DNA of 64,000 nucleotides from Acridotheres tristis (Eukaryota > Chordata > Aves > Passeriformes > Sturnidae): NCBI GenBank assembly GCA_037013685.1, contig CM072890.1, forward strand, positions 11,547,043-11,611,042, in the 5' to 3' direction. Of this stretch, positions 14,101 to 26,463 are shown piece by piece (within the stretch, counting starts at the first letter, position 1; each line of letters starts with the position of its first letter). Position numbers and translations under genes: made by a program. A model generated the notes under the pieces. That model was given only the letters and a program-made list of their open reading frames with translations. It made no database searches and had not been told where the DNA came from.

Positions 14101-15399
14101 GTGGAATATCCACAGGGCAAATTATTCACTACCTTTTTCAAGATGAAAAGCTACTGATTGGCATCAGACATCAAGAGGGATTTTGGCATTAGAATAGATT
14201 TACACTTGATGACATGTCAAAGGCTTGAAACAAAAACTACAGAATTTACTCATGAATGCCGAAGGCAAGGCACTTATTCAACAGTAGCTCAATGCACATC
14301 TCTCCAAGGATGGCATTCAACCACCCCAAGAACAAAATACAGCAAACAAAACATGGTTATACTTGGAAATGAATGTGCTTGACTAGACTGAACAAAATAA
14401 CAGCCAGCATTACCTGTTGCCAGCTGTCAGTGAAGAATAAAGAACTGTAACATCCTTGTAATAAAGAGGGAAACAGAATCCAAGCTTATAATGAAAATAC
14501 AGCAGTTAGTGGGATGAAGTAGGATCAGCAGCACTATGTGTGGGCATGATAACTCCCACTCAGAGCCTGCTGGCCCTTTAAGAGTGAGTCCTCACTTCTC
14601 CCACAGACACTTGAAAATAAAGGAAAACTGGTTAGGAGAGTAGGCACAGAGTGTGGTGTACACAGGTGTAAGAATGTATGACACATTGCCAAATTTTGCC
14701 GTTTCTTCTTCAACCTCTGTTGTGATTATTTTAAAAATAATTACATTATTTCCATTACAGTGAAGGGCTTTTAAAAATATAGTTAGAAGAGCTGACAAGA
14801 TCAGAGTTATTTTGGCACAGCCAGTTAAATGACCACTGAACATTCTCCTGCTTATCTTAATAGAATAAAAATGCAGGTATCTCATTTCCATATTGGATGT
14901 GTGGGAAAGACCATCTAAAGAAATAGGTTTGGCACCTGTGAGCAGTGAAAAGAACATGTACAGTAGAATCCATCTACTGATGGAAACATGAGGAGCACAA
15001 GGGAACACCCACTCACCTACATCACACCCATGGAAATGAGAGATTACTTCAGTTCACTTTGTTCATTTTGTACCTCTGTCCTTACAGGGATCAACTCCTG
15101 TCACATGTCACATAAAAAAGTTAAAGGACTGCTTTGTGCATATAAGGTGTCAAAAGTCAGGAGCAGAGTTTACCCAAAGGACCAACAATTTTAAGTAAAT
15201 GCAAAGAGTAACTTGCATAAAATCAGAAAAACATAAGGAAAGTTTGTATTTGGTTTTTCTTTACCACAGCAGATTTGAAGTAGAGATGAAAGTATTTTTT
15301 TAAGAATTATATTTCAAAGTCACTTTAGAGACAAAGCAAATTCATTAAGAAGAGTTTGCTATTTTAAAAGAATGTAAAGAATTATTCTGGTTTTTCTTT

Positions 15400-15770
15400 T
15401 GATAAGACTGTGTTAAGAAGGACACTACATGCTCCGAAAAGAAATAGTCAATTTTCTAATGGATTTTCACATACATAGTTACTGTTTATTTAGAGCATCA
15501 ATGGCTGAACATACTGTAAATTACGTAAAAAATGAAAATTCTCCTGTTACGATCTGCTAGAATGACCTAATGTTCATAGAGATAATTACTCAACTTTTCT
15601 AATGAAGATATTGAAAAATGGCAGTATGAAGTAGCCATCATTTCATTGCTTTTAAAATACTCAGTACTTGTAAATACAGACAGTTCCTTTAGATCTGTAT
15701 AAATGACAGATGAACTCCTTGGAAATTTGATACAATTTGTAGATGCAAATCACTTCAAGAAAACTGTTTC
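15400..15770. promoter_or_regulatory. Candidate conserved non-coding block
   Basis: A repeat-free stretch containing AAATTACGTAA near 15520, TGTTACGATCTGC near 15547, GATAATTAC near 15580 and a perfect POU octamer ATGCAAAT at 15743-15750. The motif density and isolated CpGs suggest an enhancer. No alignment is available, so confidence is low. Confidence 0.25.
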
Positions 15771-16099
15771 AAAATATCCCACATCCCCCTCCCAGAAACT
15801 CTTCTAAAAGACAGTGAAAGAAATGTTCCATCTTCAAAATCTATCACACATTTCATATTAGATGCTGAATAGTCCCAGAAATAGCCAAGAAATCAAAAAG
15901 TTGACAAAACAGAGATTAATGAAGAGTGTCTGTGGCACCTGTGAAAAATATTCTGGATCAGCATTTTGGTTCAGGTGGCTCTGCCTGAGGTGTCTGCCAC
16001 CACCAGCCTCAATTTTTGGAGGAAGAAAAAGCTTCCATGAATGGCAAAAGCTCCATTTTCAAGAACAATCATGAACTTCAATGCTTACTGTAACAGACA

Positions 16100-19000
16100 T
16101 CCACAGCAAGGTAACAACTGAAATTTAATGCATGTGGGAAGGTGAGAAAATCCTTCATGGATTGCTCAAAACACACCTTTTAGCACTTCTCACATTACTG
16201 GTGCTCAGCTCCAAAAATGGCCTTTCCCTTTTCCTGCCTGGTGGGATGCTCTCAGCTGGGCTTCTGGACTATAATTAATGCCTTCTAGATGTTAAAGAAA
16301 TAAAAGAACAAAGACAGCACAGATTGTATCAGTTATGTGTGACTTAACATCACTTGAGTACTGCCACAAACTGTAAGGAAAACCTCTACAAAAAATAAAT
16401 GAACTTGGCTGCTTTTCCTGAACTTTTTCTTAAATTGTCTTCAATCATTTGTAATATGTTTTTGGCTGAGATATGGAGCAGCAAAATTATTACAGATCAG
16501 TTCTTCAGCATATATAGGTGGGTCATAAAAAAACAGAGTTTCATTGAGATTTTTATATTATATGGTAACTCCTACATGCATGAATTATTCTGTCAGCTTT
16601 CAAATTGACTATGTATATCTGCATGATCATCTCTATTTGTGTTAAGATGCACCCAGGATCAAAACACAAAACATTTATGTGAAAGAAATGTTAATATTCT
16701 TTTGAATATATAATTAATACAAGCTTGTTCAGCAGTACACATATATATATTTATACTGTATTTCCCATACAAAGGGGCAAAACATGCTATTGGTAATTAA
16801 GTATCTCTGTAGCTTGCACATTAAGAGGGATGGAGGTAATTATTTATCTGAATTTATAACAAATGATTGCACAAAAATGATTTCACAACCCTCATTCTGT
16901 TTTGGTTGATCTCTGAACGAGTAAAAAAGACATTTTACTCTGCTTTTCTTCTATGTCAGATTATAGACAATTGGTCTCAGACTGCTTAAATGGCTGGAGC
17001 AGTGGAGAACCCCAACAGAACAAAGTAAGTAAAGCAATTAAAACATCTCAGACTGCTGTGGAAATGAAAGACTAGAAACTTTTCTTCTGATTCCATAAGC
17101 ACAACCCAAAGATGTACAGAACAACAAATGCAGTCCATATCTAGAATGCATTAATGGAAATGGCCAAAGTTTAATGGCTCAGATTGCTTTTAAGTCATTT
17201 TATCATATCATTATTTCATGTCAAGGGTAAAACCAGTTGTGAGAGGTCTTTTGAATGAATAAAGGTTTATCAGCCAGAGCAGTAAAATGGATCTGAATTT
17301 TTAAATACACAGCTCTGAAATTTGGTGTGAAGATGTAACAGCTAAGAAACACTTCATGCCTTACATACCATAAAGCAGCAATTTAGGGGGATATGTGTAA
17401 AAAAGGACTCATCCAACCCTCACAGTGGGGGCACTGGCACCCACTTCTGACAACCCACAGGATGACGGGGACAGAATGAGGTGTAGGGAACCACCTTTTC
17501 CACTTGGACCTTAAAAATCATTGAATAATTGGACATTATCTTCTCAACATCACCCAGAGCTGCATGACTACAAATTACAGGTGACTGTGAAAATGTGACT
17601 TACAGTCAAAGCCATTGTAATGCAACCACTTTCTTGCATATTTCTATGGCTTTATATATTTTTCAACCAAATCACCTAGGGATCTCAACCATCTTTTCAG
17701 TTAACGCCAGGAATTGAGCATTGGTATATCTGAATGCTAAAACTGTGTATAAACTACTTGGAACTATTATCTTAGATCAATTTTGAATTTCTAATAACTG
17801 CCATCCATAAATCTCTTATACAAAATGATTTCTTTTGTATATACTTCAAATACTGAGCATGTGATTATTTGTATACTCCTTGCATTACTGACACTGTTAT
17901 CAATCTGATGAGAAAAGCTTTTCTATCCAGGCTGCACAGATTTTGGTATTATTACAATTACACTGTTAAAAACATGGCTCATATTGAAGTTCACAAAGAA
18001 CTCCAGTTCTCCAGCAAAGTGGTCTTCAAATCAGGCTGCACACAGGTCAGAACTTAGTGAGAAAACTCCCTATTTTCAGTTATAAAGCTGCTTCTTTTTT
18101 TATAGCAATAATTCAGTGTGATGGGCTCAGTCTGACTGATGGGGAAACTGCTGATGGATATCCACATTTGGTAGAAGCTGCATTACTAAAGTGGCTCCCT
18201 CTTTTTAAGATAAGAGTGAAAAACCACCAACAAAATGAAAAACAAAGCCTCTGCCTCTTTTACTGATTTATACTGAACATCATTATACATAATTTTGAAG
18301 CCATCTCTCCAATTTTAAAAATGAATAAAGCAAATGGAATGATTAGGTGCATAAAAAGTGTTTCAATGCCACTTGCACTCTGTATACTTTTTTAAAGCAT
18401 ATTTTAAAATACATTGGGTCCTTGTATCCATAATTAAAGCAAGTTTATTCAGAAGGATTTCTGATGACATATTCAGAGCATAATATAAGCAAAAGCCATA
18501 CCTAATGTACATATTAGGCAAAATAAATCTGTGTACACCCAAAATAAGTGTCTGAACTGTTTTTACATGACTTATTCATACACTCAGTACTGCTTTCATT
18601 TACTCTATGAAAACATCTATTCAAAATATTTGTTTCTCATTCCATCACCTCTCCACTGCTAAGTAAAATGAATAACACAATTATCATAAACATGCATTTA
18701 ATTCATTTTGTCATGCATAATACAGCATGTGAAGGAAAAGGTTTTCCTCTTGTGACTGCAGAGGAAGAAAAGATATTCACAATTTTGTAATGGGAATCCT
18801 GCTTATGATTTAAAAATGATAAATGATTTAAAAAATAAGTTTAGTTTTGAATATTTCACATCTCTTTGGTAGGTCTAGCTTATATTGAGAGTTTAAACTT
18901 GGTTTCTTATCTGTGTCTGTGCCGACATTTTTATACAACTGGACAGATTAACAGAAGACCAAAAATGTCAAAGAAACCCCATATCTAATGAGAATTTTCT

Positions 19001-22000
19001 AGTAATTATTCCACACTCCTTCTCCACACTGACAATATAAGTTATCCTGACAATATAAGTTATTCTCTTTTATTTAATCAGACTTCTCTCTTTAGAAGGG
19101 CAGATGTTTCCCCATTAATATGGCAGAATGTCTTTGTTTCCTCCCCAACTGTAGAGACAAATGATTAGTACAACAAACTCTGGCACTCTGCCTCACTGGT
19201 ACTTGGTGCAGACAAGTCAAACTGTTTCAAGGAGTATTTAAATATTTCAAAATTCAGAACAAAACCCCCTGAACTTATCACAGCATCTACAGACAGGCTG
19301 ACATTCAATCCCAAGTTTAGCCTAAAAATTGACTCTGAAAATTGACTGCAATAATACTTCTGCTTTCCAATTTAAGTGGTGGCAAAATAGCACCAGGAGA
19401 TAAAAAAAGAAAGTCTAATTTGATTTACATATAAATTTGAACTATCTTGCTGGACTTTTGCAGCAATACATCAGGGTTTAATACAGTGTTAAAAGCCTGA
19501 TGCTGCTGAGTAATGTAGACGATTCAGGATGTTCCTACAAATGCAGTATATTAAAAAGTAACAAATCAAAAAGACAGGACACTTTGCCTTGGCAAGAGGA
19601 CCTTGCAAACTTGGCTCCACATCTATTGCTGCATGTTAGGAATAGTAAAAAATCTCACATGAGGAGGAAATGCCCGGAGCAGGACAGGACAGTAAGGGAT
19701 GTGAGTTTCTAACAAAGAGAGGAAGATGCTCTGTGAGAGGCTCAGAGACTGAGAATGGAATTCACCTCCTGTGCTGCCACGTCCTCCTCAGGTGCTCAGT
19801 GCAGGCTGCAGGTACAGCTGGCATTTAATTCAGCAGCAAATTCACACATCAGCAAACTGCATGCCAGCCACAAAGAGAGATCGATTCTAGAACCCACTGA
19901 AAACCACTCAGAGGCAGGATATAAATAAGATTAATTCTGCAAACTTACTAAGCTCACACTTTAAACAATCTTTTTGATACAGCACTAGACTCTCTCAGGA
20001 GGCAACAGGAGGGTCTTGGATTGCTTTTACAAAAAAAAAAGAACCAACAGAAACTTGGATTGCAAAGAAAGCTCTAGAGATGAGATTTGCAATGTCTATG
20101 ATGAGAAACTGTCAAATGGAACGAACTGTGAATGGGAGACAATTTTTTGTGGTTTTTTTTTTTTTCCCTAGAGAAAACTATCTGAGAGACAGGACAAATT
20201 GCAGAAAAGGAAGTTTACTACCATCATCTTACTGTGTACTCCAAATCAAAGGCATTAGGGTTGGGTACAGATCAAGTGGTTAAAGAAAGCCTTAAAGTGA
20301 AAAATTGGACTATTTGTAGGAGCTGGTTTTTACTGGCTACTCCTCTCATTCAGAAATACCTTGTAATATTAAAAAAGCAAGGGTGAAGATGATTGGTAAC
20401 ACTCTTTGTTTTGTGGATAAACTAGAAGGTATTTTGAGGAAAGAAAGAAACAGAGGGAGAATTTCTGTAAATGATAGTGTTATTTCTCTAACTAAACCAC
20501 TCAAATGCCAGAATCTGCTCAGTTTGTACAGTCATTCAGTTCACTTTGCATATGAAAATGTTTGAGTACACAGATTTATTTTTATTACTACATTATCTAT
20601 GTCATGTTTCTTAGATGTTAGTCTAATTGCATGAAAAGTCTCTTACTTCCTTCCACTTCAATATCCAGGCCAAACTGATCAGAGTTATTTCCTCTTCACC
20701 CACTAAGAGAATTATTAAATATACTAAGAAACATGACACTAATTCACTATCTGTTTGGAATAGTATAAATTGTAATACAGCACCCAAGACATCCTAGAAC
20801 ACATATATACATATATTTAAATATATGTACACACAGAGAGAAATAGAACCACCCTATACCCCAGAAGAGTCTTTTAGTAAATGCAGGGGAATTTCTTAAT
20901 ACTTAGCTGCTATTGATTATCCCCAACTGAAATAAGTGAGTCTCTTCAGGATCATGGCATGCTATTCCCTTCAACAAAATGCATCAGTTTTTAGTACAAG
21001 TAAATTTTTTAAAAAGGAATATAAAGAGGAAAAAAAAAGCTTCATAACAGCAGGGGTTGATGTCTATGAATATTTTCTTCTAAGACAGACATGAGGAGCC
21101 CTCAGAATTTCAGAGTGAGCTCTCCATGTAAAATACTTCTGTATTTCACCAGTTCCCTCTTAAATGTCAGAACTGAGACTGACACTGGACAGCCTATTAT
21201 CATGTTACTCATAAACTCTAATTTTTAATATTTCTTGTGCTGAAACTGTCAAAATCACCTGCAATGCTCAGAGTTATTTATATTATAATTCAGAACACTT
21301 GACCATTTGCTACCATGCATAAGACATGGCAACTCTTGTGAACCCAACACACTGATGGAACCTTTACATGGCCCTTCCCCACGAATAATCACCTTTTGTG
21401 CTTGTGCTGCAGTTCTGAGGAGAAGTGATGGTATATCTGAACTTACAATTTGAAGTTATAATAATATTCTATAGCTCCTAACTGAGTAAAAAAAGATTTG
21501 AAAGACTGTATTTAACTTCCTGTTTTGATAAAATTACTACAGATGTGTTAAACCAGGATTTACATGAGCAAATAACAGGTTTGGGATAAGGAATATTTTT
21601 CTAACATATTGAGTCTTCCTGCTTGTTACAACTTTAAAAACTCCAACATTATACTCTCTTTTATGACTCCCTATCAAACAGTTTTTGTTGTTGATAATAA
21701 AGTGATAATAAAGTGATGCCTGCTACAATTCAGTTGCAAAAAAACCAGGGCAATACTTTCAATGAAAGACTTTATGGTAAGCACTGTTCAGGGAGAAAAT
21801 ACAACTATTATTATGAGAACTTTTCAAACTGTACTCAAATTTAAAATGTTAAGTAAAACTGTGACAGAGACATATCAGTTGAACTGGAATCATCATATAA
21901 ACTGTTAATACTACTGAAAATTTGGTCATAATTATAATAAATATAAACATAATAAACATAATTTCTGTGAATAAAGACATTATGAATATTATTTGTAGCA

Positions 22001-24579
22001 TACATTCATATCTAACCATGATAGATCAAATAATCTTTTGCCATTTATATTAAGATTTGGTCACTTCACCAAAATGGTGAAGTCACTACCTATGACCAAG
22101 TCTCATAAGCAGAGAATCTTATTGGCATGAAATATCCCACTAAAAATACAAACTAAAAAGTAACAAAGCTCATAAATGGGGAAAAGAAGAATAATTTGGA
22201 GCAGTAACAGCAGGCATGTGTTTGTAAGAAGAATTCAAACTTCCCTACACAGGCACTTGATTAAAACTAGGCTTTCAGGGGAAAAAAAACCAACCACCTT
22301 TGCTCTTAGATAACAAGATTTAGTATTATGGGCTGTTTTAATCAAACAATGAAATTAAACACTTTAAAATCAACTGGTAGACACATATTGCCTTAACTCT
22401 GCAGAGGAGCTTTACATGCAAAATTAATTAATAGGTCAAGTCTTAAACTCTCTGTATCCTGTTATTTTCTATTTTAAAATGTTATTAATTTACAACGACT
22501 TCCATGACATTAAATTTAAGTTAATGCACTAATATATATTAACACGATAATTATGTCAAAGGTTATCATCAAAAGTTCATAACAAAAAGTTATGCTCAAA
22601 AAGAAAACTTATCATTTATAGTTTAGACTGCATAATAAAGTATTAGCAACACAAAATGTTAATTAATTTCTAATTCTCTATTCTTTTATTTGGATTTCAT
22701 GAAGGTTGATTGGACTTGATCCATCATTTTACGGAAAATTAATTATTTCAAATACATGCACCACTTTATGCAACCTGCCTGATTTGCATTGAGGAAAATT
22801 CAGCAGAAGTAATTGAGGCACAAGCAAATACTGGCACTGACTGAACTCAATTTTCATTCCAAATTTCTGCAAAATCCCAAGACACAACAATATCAGATGC
22901 AGGGGGAAAACAAACAAAAGCAATGTGTAAAGGGAACATGAAGAGAGAATATTACAAGAATCAGAGAACAAAGGGATTGCAAAACTATTTTAGTGCCATA
23001 GATGAACAGTGAGGGCTTCATTCAGGCAAGGTGGAATAAGATATCATATGGCATCCTGACAATTGATGTCTTCATTTAAATGTAAGAATTTACATTCTAA
23101 TTAGAAAGAATTTACATCTTAATCAGAGGCAGCTGCATTATCTTGTTACTGTTTTTTTCAAAGGTAATGAACTAAAGTACTGCTGTGCTTTTTCAACCAG
23201 AAACTAAATAGACAGCATACAGTGTTATTTTATAGCCTACCTGCTGTAAGCTGTTATTAATATTTTCCAAGACTAAATTCCAACAAAATCTTTTAAAATA
23301 AAAGATGTACTTGACATTGCTCAAACGATATTATAAAGGCTTGTTTAAAATATTTAACCAATATCCTTTCTAACTTATATTTTTAAGCACATGCAGTCAT
23401 AGAGGTAGCATTAATAAGGCACCAGTGAAGCAAACTTTCATTTTAGGCTTCAAGTAATTCAGTATAATTTGGAGGGAAAAAAGTATTTATAAATGTTTTT
23501 ACTAGAAAAACAGTTCCACACGTATTTCTCCGTGTTGTTCACAGAATACATGAGGAAAAATCCAATAAAAGATCATTTTTGTAGCTCATGTGGAAGTACA
23601 CTTTCAACTGAGGCCAAACTGAAGTGGTTTAGATGCTAATTCTAAAGGAGGAGTCCCACCAAGGAATACAGAGCTGCTTTTACAGGCATTTTCAGACTTA
23701 AAAAATCATGGTTTAGTAGTTCAGCCTAGCTACAATTTTTTTGGCTCTTGAACAATTTCGAGGGTTTTGATACCAATATATAATATACAACTGCTGCTGG
23801 GAAACTTTAGGTAGGAGTGCAGAAGGAAGCCATGACTTTTCTTCCCTATAAAGAATTCAGATGTGGGAAGCCTAACCTGTGAACAGTCTGACCTGGGGAG
23901 CTCCTGCTTCAGTGACCAGCTCTGCATAAACTAAACCTGGAAAAACTTTGTTTCACCATTATTTGTCTCTCCACATTTGTTAGATCTCTCTCTCAGCTCT
24001 GTGTCTATTCAGAATGGAAATATTTTTGGAGCAAGATCATTTTATTGCTACAAATTATGCAATTTTCAGTTGAATTTATGAGGGTTTAAATTTAAAGAGT
24101 ACTGATTTAGGATGCATGGCCTTCCATCACACTGTCTCTTCCTCTGAACTCAAAACACTTTTTGTGTATTTTCAGGTATCTTCTATAACAAAAATAAACA
24201 ATCAGAAAAGCCCCCAACTGGGAATCTTCCTAGAAAACTAGGTGGAAATTATTGAAAGAAGAATTCGTTCATTTGCCACCTCAGGGGTTAAATTAATTGG
24301 CACCAGGCAGAAAGACTCACATCCTGAGATGGACAAACACACTGGCAGAGTTTGAATCCCAAAGTGCTGCTGAAATACAAAGCATTCACTGGATAAATGG
24401 AAAGGAGCAGTTTTCACACCAAGATTTGCCAAGCCCATCACTCTGTGGCAAATGACAGGACAGGCAGACTGGCTGCACATTCTTCACAGGAGACAACTTC
24501 TGCTGGGCTGCACACAACTTCCCAAACATAGTCCCTCCAAAAGTGGATGGGGAATGAAAAGTCATTGAATGTAGAGGGA
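16100..24579. other. AT-rich intronic DNA with a few palindromes and short repeats
   Basis: No exon and no recognised transposon. Seen directly: a TA-rich run near 16738-16760; an 18-bp period duplication of GACAATATAAGTTAT at 19031-19063; a 22-bp perfect palindrome at 20808-20829 (arms TACATATATTT/AAATATATGTA); and a hairpin ACTTCACC-AAAAT-GGTGAAGT near 22060-22082. The region around 18680-18740 has closely spaced ATGCAT/CATGCAT and TTTAATTC motifs that could be regulatory. Confidence 0.5.
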
Positions 24580-24614
24580 TTTTTTTTTTTTTGCTTAATT
24601 TTTTTTTTTTTTTG
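24580..24614. repeat. Interrupted poly-T tract
   Basis: Two T-runs (about 13 and 16 bases) separated by GCTTAA. Read on the minus strand this is an A-rich tract, as might remain from simple-sequence expansion. No adjoining retroposon is recognised. Confidence 0.85.
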
Positions 24615-24833
24615 GTTCAGGCTACATATCAGCATTTCTGACTTCCCTGTGATTACAGATCAAATTTATGTGACACCATCACTGTTTAGCCAAAAAAGGA
24701 ATGATTAAGGAAACAAGGACAGTAGAACACAAAGTAGTCATCCCCCTGTAACATAATAAATGCATCAGAAAGATTAAAAAAATTCCTTTTTCTTGATCTT
24801 TAAAGAATTGTTAAGATTGGAAAAAATGGAAAA

Positions 24834-25111
24834 GATTGGAAGAGATGTCCAAGATGCCTGAGTCCAACCATTAACCCAGCACTGCCAAGTCCATCACTAA
24901 ACCACATCCCAAAGTGCCACATGGATGTGTTTTAAACATTCCCAGAGCTGCTGATTCACCCACTTCCCTGGGAATCCTGTTCCAAGGCTGTTCTGGTGAA
25001 GAAATGTTTCCTACTATCACAGCTAATTCCCCCAGTGCAATCTGAGACTGTTTCCTCTCATCCTGTCACTGTTACTTGGGAGAAGAGACTGGGACCCACC
25101 CTCAGATGGTT
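24834..25111 (-). mobile_element. CR1-type LINE 3' fragment, degraded
   Basis: Reads GAGTCCAACCATTAACCCAG, CCCAGAGCTGCTGATTCACC, CTGTTCCAAGGCTGTTCTGG and TTTCCTCTCATCCTGTCACT in the order of the antisense strand of avian CR1 3' ends. The element is thus inserted in minus orientation, the same sense as ELP4. It is 5'-truncated with no coding sequence, and lacks the terminal GAATC-type repeats. Confidence 0.8.
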
Positions 25112-26427
25112 AAGAGAGAAAAAGAGATCCTGGAGACCCCAAACTTACTTAACTTTCGAAGATGAGCCTAAATAAAAGTTTCACACTGGGTATCTTGGGA
25201 GTTAAAGCAGACCAGACTGTCTTACACTCTGTAGAGTTTTCAGAAAACTGCAGCTAAATGAAGCCAAGGGACTAACGTAAAACTTTTACTGGAAACCTTT
25301 ACTGGTTTTTGAGGAAATTTTTTATTCTTCTTCTTAACCGTAGAGAAATACCAACCTCTGCACAAGCAACCAAAACAACCCAATATTTTTTAATATTTGC
25401 AAGTAATAGTACATAACATAGTATTAGGAATGGAAAGATATCTGACACGATTATCAGCATTATCTTCTGGTATTAACTGGAAAACTATTTTCATTTATAT
25501 AACTACTTTATTTGCATAACTTTAATTTGTTTCCAATACTTTGTTCTAGATCAATTTTTTTCTGAAAGCCATCAGTTTTCCCTAACATCACTTGCCTCAT
25601 ATATTGTATTTTTTCATTCAATTTCAAATTGTATCATCCCTCTCTAGAAATAATGCTATTTGCCTTTTAAATCTTGAAACTACTTTAAAGCTGTTTCTAC
25701 TTTCCCTGTATTACAGCAATGCTTCACTGCTCCTGAAATCCACTCAAACATGTAGTCAGTATAAACACATTGCAATAGTTCCTCTTCTGACATGAAGTGG
25801 AATATGAAGTCCTTACTGAACCCACTTCTGTTACTTAACCATCTTTTAAAATTTCATTTTATGCGTGTATTGCAATTTCATAGCTCATCTTTACCATCTT
25901 AGCAGTATTAAACCAAGCAGACTTTGCCCTGTTTCAATGTAGAGTCACTACAGTAGCAGATTTTTAAAATATGGACTTTAGCACTATAGATATAAGTTAA
26001 CTAATGATCTGAGCATGCACAGTGCTTTAATGTAAAATTCAGGTAAAAATCCAATAAAGGCAGCTAGTGAAATGCAATGTTTCACAGTATTTTACTATTG
26101 TGAAGTAATCACGAAATTTAAAAATGCACTGAGATTCCCAATATCAGTGATGCTTTAATTTCATGTTTTCTTCTTGGGGGTGCATACTGTTACTATTATT
26201 ATTCCACTTTTTCTCTTTTAAAGTGAACAAAAGTGACAGTTAAAGAAAAAGCCATGTAAAGTTATTATTCAATAGCAAAATGCAGAATTTGCCAATGATG
26301 TAGTTCCATAGACAACTAAACAGTCCACTAATCTTACAAACAAATGTTTCTGGAGCAGGATTATAGACCTAGTTCTCAGGTTGCTATTATAAAAGCAGGA
26401 TGTATGTAATGTGCAACATTTTGAAGG

Positions 26428-26461
26428 TGGGATTAAAGCTGGGATTAAAGCTGGGATTAAT
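26428..26461. repeat. Three tandem 12-bp units, each a bicoid/OTX-type site
   Basis: The unit TGGGATTAAAGC occurs three times (the third diverges after GGGATTAA). Each carries GGGATTA, complement TAATCCC, the core bound by K50 homeodomains such as OTX2 and CRX. The cores start at 26429, 26441 and 26453. It may be a chance microsatellite or a homotypic binding site cluster. Confidence 0.85.
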
Positions 26462-26463
26462 CT

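Noticed and set aside
14592..15008. 138-codon minus-strand frame
   Set aside because: Translation has no recognisable motif and no splice context supporting it as an ELP4 exon. Chance is sufficient.
20808..20829. 22-bp perfect palindrome as a protein-binding site
   Set aside because: It is a TA-rich simple-sequence palindrome beside a TATA microsatellite, so chance or slippage explains it.
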